A stretch of 64,000 nt of DNA from Hydractinia symbiolongicarpus (lineage: Eukaryota > Cnidaria > Hydrozoa > Anthoathecata > Hydractiniidae). Under the pieces are notes generated by a model, which worked only from the letters and a program-made list of their open reading frames with translations, did not search any database and was not told where the DNA came from. Positions 1 to 12,550 of this stretch are shown in pieces. The stretch covers positions 1,426,001 to 1,490,000 of the forward strand of contig NC_079889.1 of assembly GCF_029227915.1 (NCBI RefSeq). Reading direction: 5' to 3'. The translations under genes and the position numbers were made by a program. Numbering within the stretch: the stretch's first letter is position 1; every line of letters begins with the position of its first letter.

Positions 1-785
1 ATTAATTTAACGTCAATGGCTTAATTTATTTTATTCTTTGTTAATTGTTTCTCACCTTATTCTGTTAATGCTGACTCATATTGATATACAGTTCACAATA
101 AACTGTTATCAAATTAAACCGTTTGTTTCCCATCATGAAGAAATTTAAATTGTTTTTTTTTAAATCAATTAATTTAAAAAAGGATTAATATAAATTAATG
201 AAGCCATGTTAATGCACTTATAACTTTAAGGCCAAAAAACTTAAAACGAAGGTGGTGACGTGAATTGTTTTTCCTACAAAGGTACCCAAGGAAAACCTGG
301 GACAAAATAAAACCAATTTTCTAAAGATAATCAACCTATCCGTTTTGGAACAGCTTTAAGATCCAACATTTCTGCAACCGTTTTTCATAAGGGCACGGTC
401 GTAGTTGTTTTTCTTGATTGATGTTTCAAGTTCTACACAATACGAGCAACAGGTAAATAAATTTCTAAAAAAGAAATTTTTAAGCATCTACGGTTAATTT
501 CTGACATCGTCACAAATATAAATATTTTTTCCTTTGCTCTCTGGTCTAACTGGATCCAGGGGCTTATACACTAGTGTTTTGATAATAAAGGATCAGTGAT
601 TGTACATCATCCATGTAAAAGAACACGATCAAAAGTTGTTGAAAGGATATGCTTAAAAGATATAGAGTTAACTAACCAAAGGTTTAAGGTTTGGAAACAT
701 GTTTTCAACACCTTTTAGCATTAAAATCCATTTACAGGTAAAGGAGTACTGTCAAGATCAGTAATCTCTTACCGAACTTTTTAAT
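1..785. other. Mostly non-coding left end
   Basis: No convincing gene is visible. One short open stretch at 405-452 is preceded by AG and followed by a GTAAAT donor. It would join in phase 0 to the possible terminal exon at 821. Its acceptor has a weak pyrimidine tract, so this is only a candidate penultimate exon. Confidence 0.4.
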
Positions 786-985
786 CCCCTTTACGATCAC
801 TATTTTTTTCTCAATTACAGGTACGTGCAGTGTTAGAAGCCATTACTGATATGTCAAATTAAACTTAGACAAAAGGTATTTGATTCCCCTTTACAATCAC
901 TATTTTTTTCTCAATTACAGGTACGTGCAGTGTTAGAAGCCATTACTGATATGTCAAATTAAACTTAGACAAAAGGTATTTGATT
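786..985. repeat. Exact 100-bp tandem duplication (786-885 and 886-985)
   Basis: The two units are direct repeats with a period of exactly 100 bases. I see one difference between them, TTACGATCAC in the first and TTACAATCAC in the second. The unit contains a pyrimidine-rich tract, an acceptor-like CAG, a short open frame and a stop. The near-identity implies a recent duplication or an assembly artefact. Confidence 0.95.
821..862 (+). CDS. Possible terminal exon, duplicated at 921-962
   Basis: A strong acceptor (TTTTTTCTCAATTACAG) precedes 821. Reading in phase 0 gives VRAVLEAITDMSN and then TAA. The same acceptor, peptide and stop recur exactly 100 bases downstream. This looks like the last coding exon of a plus-strand gene that starts left of or near the window edge. 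The candidate upstream exon at 405-452 (ends CAG, then GTAAAT) would join in frame. I do not recognise the protein from so short a tail. It may not be an exon at all; the main support is the acceptor quality and the coherent short peptide. Confidence 0.3.
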   Translation, partial: VRAVLEAITDMSN

Positions 986-2684
986 CTCCCAGGGAGGAAG
1001 TCAATATAGCAAAAATCCACAGTGGAAGTACAACTAATATTTGGAAAAAAATATTTTATGTTAGAATGAGGCGCTGTTTAGTGATATATGCTTTAAATTT
1101 ATTACTGGTAAGCTTGTGCTCTCTCCTAATGTATCACAGTTAATCATTTTTCTCTTTTGTTGCATAGGGTAACCGTAATGCACATAAAATAATTGGTTCA
1201 GAATCAGCATGTAACGTAAAGTTTATTCACTTAACATTTACTAAAAGGTGGAATGAATGAAAACCAAAAAGACCTACGCGAAAAACAACGCTTTACACAT
1301 AATTGCTACATTTGCAGCAATGTTGTTTAAAGCGTCGGAATTAAAACATTAAAATACGTACAAGTTTTGTTGTTGCGTTTTAGAAATGTACTTCTAACCA
1401 AATCGAACTTCACATCAGTATGCAATTGTTCTTGTCTTTATTATTATAACTGCTATTAAACTTTACTTTCAACATATTTTTTAATAATATATTACCACTA
1501 TAAACCAATAATACTCTTTTTTCATTGCATTAGAGTTAAATAGTTTTCAACAGAGCATAAAACATAATGTTAATACAAACTTATTATGATCACTATTGTG
1601 TTGTTTGGTTATTTAAGTGACGATAAGTCGTGTTTGAAATGTTTGGACAGCCATTATTACTGATGTTTTTATAACAAATAAGATATTCACCGGAAAATTA
1701 TGCAGAAAGTTAACGCGACATGTATGACTGGACATAAGTTTATCTAGGCATGTGATTGAGTGCTGAAATTTTGTCATTTTTCTTAACTTTTATTGCGCAT
1801 ATTGGAGATATGAATAATTTTGGACAGGTGTTATTTTTTTGTAAATTTAAAAGAAACCTGAAATTAATGTAAGAGTCTTATTAAATGTCGTATTTGTCAC
1901 ATCAATATTCGTTGCATGTATTTTGGGCACTATAGAGTTGCCAAGAAGTTGGTAAGGAGATTAAAGGGTTCTAGGGATAAGTTACGGACATGTTAAAAGA
2001 AAAAAATTATTTAGCAGAATGACGTCATTTCAGATCTCGATGACGTCATTATCTTGTTTTCCTTACCTTGACCATTTTTGTTTACATGCAATATTCTACA
2101 TATAAAGCAAGTTCAATGACATAAGTTTTAATATTTCAGCAAAACCGTATCTTTTTATCCGTATATTTCCTTACTTGGAACGCTAAGTTTTATTACTTGA
2201 GCGAAAGTAAGCGAAAGTATTTATGGTACCTCTAACCGCCCAACCCCTTAAATTTACATGGATAAAAAAGACGAAGTCATAATAGATTTAACTCAGAACA
2301 GATTTATAAGAACTGTTTATTTATAGTAAGGGTTGCGCAGAAGATTTCACATATGTCTTTTGTAGGCGTAAAAAAATTAATGCAAATTAAGTTTTGTTGT
2401 TTTGTTTGAATATTTATATCATTAAAAATTGTTTAACTTTTGTGCATCATAGGGTGATTGTTTAAATTTGGCATTGTTTGTATAGATATAGATGGGTTAA
2501 GAAGTACCTGCATTTATACATTTGGAAACAAAACTCAAATAATCTTGTTGCAAATGTACCAGTATCGGTATTTCACCTAAAATGAATTGTTAAGATATTG
2601 CTACAGTGTTAAGTTAAAAAAATTACAATAGAAAAAAGCAAAATAAAAGTTTTTGATATAATTTCAAAAATTTTTGAAAAGAAA
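986..2684. other. Non-coding stretch with two CRE-like palindromes
   Basis: No coding region is supported. Two copies of the 10-base palindrome ATGACGTCAT, the CREB/ATF consensus, lie at 2019-2028 and 2040-2049. Their starts are 21 bases apart, about two helical turns. No gene start lies beside them, so a regulatory role is speculative. Confidence 0.4.
2019..2049. promoter_or_regulatory. Paired CRE-like palindromes
   Basis: The sequence ATGACGTCAT occurs twice in 31 bases, both copies perfect. The core TGACGTCA is the known binding site of CREB/ATF bZIP factors. No neighbouring transcription unit was identified. Confidence 0.3.
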
Positions 2685-5501
2685 ATTTTTATTTATTTAT
2701 TTTGGAAAGTTTATAATTTTCTGGGCCTTTTTACAAGATTTCAGAAGTACAATGTGTCGCAAGCCTTCGCAGACGTCTTGCCTGTGCGCAATAAAAAATA
2801 ATCGATAGCGCTACTGTTAGGTTCCGTGCTTGTTGTCTTTTTCTTTATATAGCGGGAATATCAATAAAATTGAAATGAGCCATTACTTAAGTTTTAGTTA
2901 AATTGCACATCCATTTAAAAAGTAGGAAATCGAAATAATTAAAGGAAGAGAAAATTACGTTTAGAATAAATCTTCTGCAGTCAGAATACTGACCGCCCTT
3001 CTTAATTGATTATGTTAATATAATTATTTCTATTGTTGTTTGCTTATTTAAACATTATCCGCAAGTCATTTTTTCTCAAATGTTTTGTGCTCGAAGGGTC
3101 TCATTTACTTGAATAAACAGGATTAATTCTTTTACTTTTTAGGAGGGTAGGATGTGGGCAGGCTGACCTTGCGCTCAATGGTTGATTTAAGTTTGGCGTT
3201 TGCTTTGAGAAATTGTGTGTTTATTTGTACATATAAGTAAGGGATTTGCTCTGGCATATTCGCTTGCGGTTTTGTATGAGAGACTAAATTTTAACATCGT
3301 CAAAGAAGGCTTACATAAGTAAAACATGGCTACAAATAAATTAAAAAGACAGAGGTGCTTCATGATAGCAAATTGCACAATAACCAAAAAATCATCCTCT
3401 TTTTTTTCAATAGTTTTGATAAATATGAAACACTTTTTGTTTACAACGTTTATGCACTGAAATTGCCGCATAAAAAAACGTTTTCTCCGCATTAAGGCAT
3501 CTAGCCATATTTTTTAAGTTGAAGGATTCGTAAATACATCTGGCAGAATTGGTTTTATTTTCAATGATAGTTGCGTTAAATCACAGGCACTAACACTAAA
3601 TATTGCGAAATGATAGTTCTTAAAAAAATAATTATTCCTAGATAAAACCAATGTAATAATAGAGTTAGGCAAAAAGAAGTTGGTCTTATTAACGGCTACA
3701 TACATGGTAGGGTTGGTTGATGACATAAAGTGCTGTATCCATCTAGAACTACGTTATGCTTAGGTGGTAACACTTGGTACAATTGTGGAATGCTTTAATA
3801 CAAACAGATTCTATGTATAAAATTAACTTGATGTCATAGCATTCCGAAATAGCTTAAAATACACCAAAGACAAGACAATATTCTGCGTTTTGGCAGACTT
3901 ATTAACTGTATAGCAGAAAAAATTTTTTTATCTTAAAAGTCATTTGGATTGACTCACCGGGTTAAAAATAATGTCATATTTACCCAACAGTTCTTATTTT
4001 GAAGATAAAGGTAAGAATACTCGCTTTTCCATAAATGTTGCTGCTCATGTCATTGAACTTGGCAAATGTTTTACAATATTTCATTTAACGATGATCTAAG
4101 TAAGGAAAACAATGTAACTCAATCAACATACCGTGCAACGCTTTAAAGTTCGTGTAGAACATAATGACACCGTCATTGCAGCCTTAGGTAAACATATCAA
4201 CATCAACACCTAGGCTACAACGACGATGTCTTTGTTATCTACACGAAGTTTATGGGGTGGCGCCAAAGTCGCCTAAGAAAGTTGCTGTTGAGAAGTTGCT
4301 TGATTATTTATTTTATTTAAATCTTTCCCTAATACCCTTAAATCGCCTTAGCAACACCTTGGTAACCACCTAGAAACCAATATACATGTGATAAATAATT
4401 CATTATTTCACAAATAAAAAATCTTGTAACACTGTTACTTGGATAAAACGGGTTTTTGTAGAGCCTACAAATAATCCCCCCTCCACCCCCCTCCCTTAAG
4501 TATTTCAATGCCACAATGAAATTTTTTCAGAATAAATTTTGCTTTATCGCAAACTGTAATAAAAGTAAAAAAAGCCACAAATTCTAGCACGCAATAACAC
4601 ATCAAACAATATGCGCAGTGAAAGATAACGTGAGCCCTTCATGAATTAAAACAACGAGAATTTTTAACACACAACCTCATCATTTCAACTAATTTGCAAT
4701 TGAAGTTGAGCAAAACAAAATATGCAATACCAAGTACATTCAGGCTTGGCAGAAAAACTTCGAAAAAAAGAGTTTTCAAATTTCGACTAAGAATTTCGAT
4801 CAAAAACGAATAAAAAAGAAAGAAATAGGGAAACAACAAAAAATAGGAAAAAACAATATTTAAAGAAGGACAAACAAAAAATCAAACGGATAAATATAAT
4901 AAGAGCTAATGAACAAACATTAATAATAAATAAATATTCAGATGCGGTTAAACTATATGAATAACTAAACAAAAAATAGGACTGCAATCATGCACAAAAT
5001 TAATGAAACAGTGGCAGACCTTTCATCAGTTTTTAAAGACGGATAAAGGGGAGTGCGCATGTAGATTTTGTTAGTAGCATTCTCTAGCGCTTCCTTACAA
5101 CGAAATAATCCACGTCGCTCCACACAAAATCGCTAAATTTTTAAAAATAATCGTACTGAGTCAGTCATAACATGAGATACGAAGACCTAAGTCCGCTGAC
5201 AATCTCAAATGCGAGACTCTAATATAGAACAACCAATGATCACTTCTGGCGGCTAAATTTGAAATTGACCGTTCTGTATATTTTCTCCATGATTTTGGAG
5301 CTACATGTTGTACTGATAGTTTATTAAGTTCTAAAATCTATCTATTTAGTAAATTAATATTCTTTATTTTTATTGGCACCAGAAAAAAAAAAGAGTCAGG
5401 AAAAAACAGCCGTTCTAGAAAGATTTGGCATGTCGCGCCAAAAAGCTTTGGGATTACTGTGCTTGTGTTATAAGTTAACGTAGATAAATCCATATATTAT
5501 G

Positions 5502-8500
5502 TTACATTGAAAAACCAGGGCCCCAGTGTTTAATACCATTACATGATTTGTAGGTGGCAAACAATAATACGCCTCTTGCAGTTTTCTGTACTTCAACGTG
5601 TCTAACACGCAACAATATTTCAGCTAACATCTCACAAAAATATGGCTTTATCGCACGAATGTCTAAATGTAGCTTTTCTAATCTCATTTCAAATTTGTTT
5701 TGCATTATTGATTTACGAAGATCGTAGATCACCCGTCGTGAGTGAGAGCGTACATGCAAGTGAACTTCTTTATAAAGTAGTAAAGTATCAAATAAAGCGC
5801 GAGTCACTTCACCGTAATCTCTATCGAAATCCTCTTCCCAATAAACAAAAAATATGGAATACCATTTAGAAGTATTAACCGAGTTTTTGGAGCAATAGTG
5901 CAATGAAGTTATTAAATACTTTAAACTGTCTTGATCAAAAGAATTAGAATATATAAATAAAATGGTTACACTACAAATGTCTGACATGATTTTTGACAAT
6001 CCAACTACACAGGATACGCCACCTTGATTTTGTTTAAATGTTATACCCAATACATCAAAGTCATTTCTGTATTTTTCAAGAAAATACACAAGCTCAGATT
6101 GTGTGTGTGAAGCATCCACTGTTAAGAACAAATCACTGCAATCAGATTTCAGTTTACACTGTTGAATGATCTTTTCGCTTAGGTTGTTTTGGTATTCAAA
6201 TATTCCTTGAAGTAATTGCGGATTTTTAGTTCTTAACAAGTTGTTAAGAGGATTATTTCCATGTTGAACAAGTCCCATATTTTTTACAAATTGTTTTAAA
6301 ATAGACGAAGACTCAGATTTAACTTTTAAAGCTCCGTGCAGACCACAAACAAGTGGTAAACAGCCAGATAACGAGGGGTTTGATGTAATGTCATTTTTAT
6401 GTTTGCCTTCAGGAAAGAAGTAGTACACAGCTGTTAAAAACTCTTGCATAAAGAGATGGTTGAATTGATACTTAAGTCCATCCATTGTTTGAAGTTTTGA
6501 AACTAAACCAGTAGCTTCAATATTTTCGTTTCTTATCTCCTTTGGTATGTCAGCGACATCTATTAGAATGGCGCCATGTGCAAGCATCTTTTGTGCAAGA
6601 AAGGACAAAGAAAATACAACTTTTTGTACACACTTTTCTTTGAAAATATCAAAAACATTTGATGTAAGTTGGTTACTTGGTCGGGTTTTGTAATGTCGAT
6701 GTAGAAACAACGCTAATTGCCAAACAAATAATTCTGTTGTTGTTTTCGGTGCATGGAGAAGTCGTTGTTCTTGATATAGAGAGCAAATTGTCCACAAATA
6801 AACTGGGATCCTCGAAAGGAGTTTTAACTGCTTTGATTCATAAATTTTTTTGCGTAAAAGGTTTCCAAGTTTGGCATCTGATCCACTAAAAACATTAATG
6901 TAATCAAGTACCTGCTCTGAGCTAAATCCAAGAATATCAACTTGTTTAATTGAAGCCGTAGAAAAAGAATTTCTTAAAACAGGACAAGCATTTGGTCTGG
7001 ATGTAATAATTGTTTTATGACCAGGCATTAAAGCATTATGCGGATTTATTGTTTCAAAAATGACTTTCGAAATATCGCTAACGTTGTCTGACTTCTGTTT
7101 TGAAATAGTATGCAAATCTTCAACTCTGGTGAACTCATCCAATCCGTCCATGATAAAAATAATTTTTTTTGAAACAGGAACAAGGTCAGTGAATTTCATT
7201 TTTGTAAACAGTAGCGGATACTTTTTCAGGACTAAATCATGGAGCGATGAAATATTGCGAACTAAATTCATTTCTCTAAACTTGAATAGAAAAACAAATT
7301 GGAAATTTTTCCAAATACGTTTCTCAGCCCAATTCAAGGCCATTGTCTTTACCATAAAAGATTTTCCGATTCCTCCAATACCTCTCAGCAAAACAATTTG
7401 ATTTTCTTTATCCAAAAGATTTTCCATGGTGCATTTCCCTTTTTGTGATAACATCTGCTTGATGTGAAACTCTCTAGCAGAATGTGTGTTGTTTATATCA
7501 ACATCTAAGCTATCCACAACTGCTAAGTCTACATAGAATCTTTTTCGGGATATAATTTGTCCATTTATATTTTCAATGTGTTCTTTTCCTATTCCTTCTA
7601 GATAATACTGCCTTAAAAGATCAGAAGCTTCTTTTAAATTTTTGTCGTCACCTAAAAGAAAATGCAATGGATCTTTTAAAATTGCCTTATGTTAGGAATG
7701 TGGCGTAGCGTAAAGCAAAGTCCCTTTATAGCATCGTTTATTATGTTGTAAGGCGCGATTTTGCCATCAATGACGGGTGTTAATTTATATTTATCACATG
7801 TATAGACGATGTTATTCAGCACTGAAAAGAATATTCATTTAAAGCTATTCAGTGGGAGAAGAGAGGAGAGGGACAGGGTAAAGTCTTAATCGTAACGTGT
7901 ACAATTCTGGTTGTGTTAGCACAAGTAAAGAATTTTGACACCGTGCGAAACATGTGTTTAAAAAAATATTAAAATTAAAAATAGCTAAAATATGCACAAA
8001 ATCTCTTTTTTAAAATGTTTGGTAATACAGCCGCCTTAAAGAAAGCAATTTACGAAAAAGTTTTAATGTTTTACAAATTATGGTTGTATGATATGCAACT
8101 GATAAAAATTAAATAAAGTAATTAACATTTTAATCTAAGAAGTTTTAAAACCAAAAAAGCGTCATAATGAATTTGACCTTTCTTTAGGGTTAAGACGAAA
8201 CATACTTTAAAACCACGTGCTATATCGTACATTCTAGTTCTGTATGCTAATTAGCATATCACTTGCTGTTTTTTTTAAACAATAAGCTTTTCATAACAAC
8301 ATGTTACGCGGGAGAATTTTCATCACAGGTTATTTCAATAGACACAAAAGATTAATATCAACTTCTTAATTCACTTAAAAGCAAATGATCATACCTGAAG
8401 AAAAGTAGCATATGGATACTGCAATACCAATAATTGCGATGCTAATCGCAATTATTGGATAGTACTGTTGACCCAGCTTTTGCAATGCAGTTACAAATAA

Positions 8501-9424
8501 TTTTAGCCACGCTTCCAGTTTCTCTACACGAACTTCCACACCTTAATAGTAAATTAAAGGTCAAAAGAAGAAGTATATATTTCTAAACTTTTAATAATTA
8601 AAACACATGCAAGAAGAGATACCTTTTAAATCATGTTTCAAAGAAGTAATATCTTCTTGCATCTGTGTTATAGAGTTATGCGCTTGCTCCAGCTCTTCTT
8701 TAATATCTTTGATGTCATTAGAATTACTCCACAACTTACATCTCATGCGTTCTAAACTTTCAATTATATTATTTGTCTGATTCTCAAGAGACAGATTTTT
8801 ATTTGTTAATTCATGTATCTGAGTGTCATGATGGTTTAATTTCGTTTGGTTGTACAAAATAATTGCTCGCAGCAACAAGTTGTTTTGAAGGTTTAGGTTA
8901 ACTGTTTTTAAATCGTTTACGTCAAATGGAGTGTCGTGTCCCAAGCCATTTATTATAACAAGAAGTTCATCCCATGTGGTTGAAAATTCTGGCTCTTTTA
9001 AAGCTGTTATACGAGGAAAATGATTGAGATAGTTGCGCATCTTTCTTGCTCTAATACAAAATGCTCCTACTGATTTGTCATTACCTGGTGGATCAACTTG
9101 TCGCCAGTTTCCATTATCTGGCTTGATAGTTGTCAATTCTTCAATTAACACTAAAATCAGCGTAATATCGAAAAGATTCGAGTCGGTTTCGGTTTTACCT
9201 TGGGGGTATAAAATTTCCCATTGTGGTTTTGTAATCACTTTTTTGCATTTTAATTCTGCCAGTATCTCTCTCTTAGATATTAAAAACTTGTACAAATCTT
9301 TTGGTTGCTTTGGCACTCCGTTGATGTACAAAACGTTTAAAAGAGCATCTCTGAGTGGTCCTAGTATAAACATGGCTAATCTGAGCCATAATTCACAGGA
9401 GGTTACAAATCTTTCCAGAGTCAT
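5502..9424 (-). CDS. HEPN-TM-NACHT receptor (NLR-like), copy A
   Basis: Three exons join in frame: 9426-8623 (ATG at 9424), 8541-8395 and 7651-5502, giving 1032 aa. Exon 1 has a DZIP3/hRUL138-like HEPN domain (residues about 15-170, DPPGNDKS and the RNYLNH form of the RNxxxH RNase motif) followed by a coiled coil (about 185-265). Exon 2 encodes a single membrane span (YYPIIAISIAIIGIAVSICY). Exon 3 encodes NACHT, with P-loop GIGGIGKS, Walker B KIIFIMDGLDEF and a TSRP motif, plus a long C-terminal region without visible leucine-rich repeats. Both introns are phase 1 with GT-AG ends. NACHT proteins of this class are innate immune sensors; the RNA-directed role suggested by HEPN is inference. Compared with copy B, the 3' end lacks 381 bases, which fuses the tail GVLLFATYKSC to the NACHT part. 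A 5' non-coding exon is likely, because AG directly precedes the ATG exon. Confidence 0.85.
8395..8541 (-). other. Membrane-span exon of NLR copy A
   Basis: This 147-base exon lies between TTAAG (acceptor) and GTATGATC (donor). It encodes 49 residues counting split codons: an amphipathic start (VEVRVEKLEAWLKLF) and then a hydrophobic helix of about 20 residues. Both boundaries are phase 1, matching the HEPN exon donor (AAAG/GTATCT) and the NACHT exon acceptor (TTTTAG/GTGACG). It is conserved in copy B at 21454-21597, one codon shorter. Confidence 0.85.
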
Positions 9425-10125
9425 TTCTGAAAGGAAGAACGTTACGTAAATGATTTAATCATACTCCTTTTTGTCAAACAATATTACACTTCAATTTTAT
9501 GTTAGAAACAATAAGACTTAAGCTCGCAGGTACTTATTACAAGAATGGCGTAACAAGCAATTCGTTTTCATGGGACACGTTTGGAGTCGTGTTACATTAG
9601 TAAGAGAGTAAACTTCACATAAATGCCATCTATTTCACTGGTAGAAATAAATCACACTTGCATTTAAGCTTTTAATTTAAGGTCTTGGTTGCTTAGTGCA
9701 AATTTTTACCTCCTTAATTGAATTTATATGAAGTATGTTTCGACTGACTGCGAGCTGTTTTTGAAACAACGCCCTTTTTAAACTGCAAATTAATCAACTG
9801 CGTGAAGGCTTTCATTTTGTACAGCTTAAGTGTAGCACTCACTTAATATCCCATGTTTTCAATTGCTTACCATTGCACATATAGGCTTATTATTACGGGC
9901 GTGTTGGATCCTAAGTTACGTTAGTCTTACTGCTTGTTAATGGTGGTTTAATAGAAGCAAATATATAAATTATGTGTTTAAAGGTGATAATTCAAAGGTT
10001 TTTCCCCCAAAATGATTTAAGTACATGTTTTAAAATATATATATGCAAAGACGCACTGCCGGTTGAACTATATACTCTCCTTATCAATACTTTCTTGACC
10101 ACCGTGCTTTTCTTATCAAACTATT

Positions 10126-12140
10126 TTAAAGCCCAATGCGCGCATTTCATGTACTATCCTATTCTTAAACAATGTTTTCAGTCAAACTCGTCTTCGCGTT
10201 TTTTGTGCAATGGCATGTTTGAGTCGTCGTTTTAAAGTCTCATATCTCCTGCACTGCTAATAAAAACGATGACGATCCTAACGCCAGGTTTCAAGATGTA
10301 AACATTAGAGAAAATGGACTGAAAAATTTGATCAAAAAGTTCTTTCTTTGCATTGACAGGGTTCTTGCTAACGCTTTACAAATTATATTTCTGTAAGCAT
10401 TATTTATTCTTACCTAAGTGAATTGTCTGTTCTTCGTTTTACTCGTAAATAAAAAAGAGCCAGATTTTTTGATTTTTTTCCTGGTAGAAAAATTTAAAAT
10501 TCCAAAATGTTGTGAAATTAACCTGCAACAGTGCTTTGTACGCGTGGTTTATAACATTTCAACTGCGTTTGAAGTAGGAATGAAACATTCAACGTTTGTT
10601 ATAGATAAAACTACTTTTTCTGACTAAAGTATATTCAAATGGTGACTTGCTGACTTAAATACATTAAATCTTACTATTGGGTTATACGAAGACAAAACAC
10701 TTTTCATAAAATTAATAAAGAATTTAAAAGTTATTTCTAGTTGACTACTTAGAGTATTATGGTTCTAATAAAGGAAAAAGTTCTAGTGCTGTATCGTTAT
10801 TTGGGTTGGAGACAAGTTAGTTGCAGAATAACAACCTACAGTTTAAAATTGATTAAATGATACGCCAACACAATATATTAAGGAAAAGTGGAAGTTTTGA
10901 AATTTGTCCTCACAGTTAATTATGTAGCTATTTCTTGTATTTTTTAATTAAATTTTTGTAGTTGTAAATGATTGCAACAGAGGATATTATGTTTGTCAAT
11001 TAAAAGTTTAAAAATACATTTTTCATATTTGTCACTCCTGACATTAATTAATTAACCTCTATAAAGGATGTCGTAAGGGCGACTGGCAGACATTAGACGC
11101 TGAAATCTGCTGTGTCGTATCAACAATTTTTAGCAAGATTGTTGATGCAGAAAACTAAAACAAGAGTGTCTTTATAAACTTTATTCTGATACTAGCCATA
11201 TTATTCGTCAGAACAGGTTTGTGTTGGAAGATAAACCTTGTGCGTAAATATTTTATTGCTATTAAAATTTTTTGAAAGATAATGAAAGTATTTACAGAAC
11301 TCTCTAATCTCTGCTTAATTAAACCAATGCTTCAACAATATATATATGGTTTATATCTTTTAATCTCACAGTTATCAAAACATGTTTTCTGGAACATCCC
11401 TATTGTATATACATTGTCTTTGTATAAATGATCAATAATCTTAGATCAAAATCTAGTAAAGAATATAATGTGTACATGTATTTTACTTTTTATAATTTAA
11501 TAGTGTTTAGGTGATATAATGTCTGCTAGTACTGAATCTCTAACTTTTGCAATCGTTACATGTAAAGTAAGAAAACAAAATTTTCATGTAAAAAGAGGAA
11601 GTAAAAATAAGTAGGGTTTATTTATAACAAACCTTGCGTTTTTTTATAAATCTTTCCTCTTCTTTTAAATTTGTTAAAACTGCAACAAACACGTATAAAA
11701 ATATCTAGCCAATTAACATTGAACCGTATAATTTGTTATAGAATTTATCAATATACTTCGTACAATGAACATAAATAATAAATTTGTTGTATTGGAATAT
11801 AGTTTTTTTGAATATTTAGAATTATATGATGGAGTGCGATAGCATTGCTAATTAAATGACTCCCGAATTAAGGAAACCTTGTTATCAAGGTAAGAAACTA
11901 ACAAATCAAGAGTTTTGCTAGTATTTTAACCACAAAAAAATTCGTTTAATACCAAATGCCCTTAATCTGGATAAAGCCCTTAATCTGGATGAAGCGCAAA
12001 TTTTACTTTTAAGTAATGTTATTAATGTTTTAGAAAAAAGAATAGTCTTGAAACTTCTGTCATAATTGAGTAAAAACAATCACTCTATAGAAGTACGTTT
12101 TAGGATGTAGCTATCTAACTAATAGGGTTTAATATTCGCC
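10126..12140. other. Non-coding spacer between the duplicated copies
   Basis: This is AT-rich sequence with only short, poorly composed open frames. No exon, RNA gene or clear element is supported. Short local duplications occur, such as the repeated CCCTTAATCTGGAT at about 11959-11990. Confidence 0.5.
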
Positions 12141-12149
12141 ATTACTTCA

Positions 12150-12550
12150 AACTACCCCTTTAACTTCTAGGAAATCCTTATAATCGGAAAAGTATAATAA
12201 ATTCATGTTTTAGAAGAATCTTTAGAACGTAAATTTCGCAAAACAAATTTATTTCATGAATGAGAATCATTCTTTGAAGTTTAGATACTTGATTGATCCG
12301 ATTTTTCAATTTTTTCCGACTTTTGGCATTTTTTAACATCAATTATACGAAAATCGGAAAGTATGTTAAATAAATTTTATTTTACCGTCAGAAACTTTAA
12401 GGATATTCTTTAAATTCGTTAAGGAGCTAAAAGTAAGCTATGGTCAACATAATTTCCGTTACGACACAAAAATTGATGACATAAGCAAGAATTCATTGCT
12501 GCCATTTTGTTCCTTTTATGACGTAACAAGTAATTTTTATCGAAAAAACA
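12150..12550. repeat. Dispersed repeat, relative of 17890-18350
   Basis: The sequence shares ordered blocks with 17890-18350: GAAATCCTTATAAT, a stretch of CGAAAATCGG type, a TTTTATTT..CAGAAACTT block, and a tail containing TTCCTTTTATGACGTA. Neither copy has an open frame. It is probably a non-autonomous element of unknown class; I could not define its ends here. Confidence 0.6.

Larger units (their letters stand above)
2685..10125. repeat. Segmental duplication, copy A (carries NLR gene A)
   Basis: This block aligns along its length to 12600-25900. Examples are the region after 2750 against 12656, the matching blocks around 3187-3500 and 13090-13500, the NACHT exons, and 9960-10100 against 25740-25860. 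Similarity fades near 10125 and 25900. Copy A is compact, with introns of 81 and 743 bases in its gene, so it probably shows the ancestral layout except for an in-frame deletion at the 3' end of the gene. The non-genic 2685-5500 part holds no supported gene; its short frames do not stay open in the partner copy. Confidence 0.85.

Noticed and set aside
3187-3726. Minus-strand frames of 101 and 70 codons upstream of NLR A
   Set aside because: The equivalent region of copy B has different frames and stops, so there is no shared coding signal.
5642-7401. Plus-strand frames of 70-113 codons opposite the NACHT exons (also 15762-17521)
   Set aside because: They are antisense shadows of the NACHT exon, with no independent family resemblance or splice context.
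9972-10627. Two plus-strand frames (87 and 69 codons) near the end of copy A
   Set aside because: The first is not kept open in the matching part of copy B, and the second has no family resemblance.
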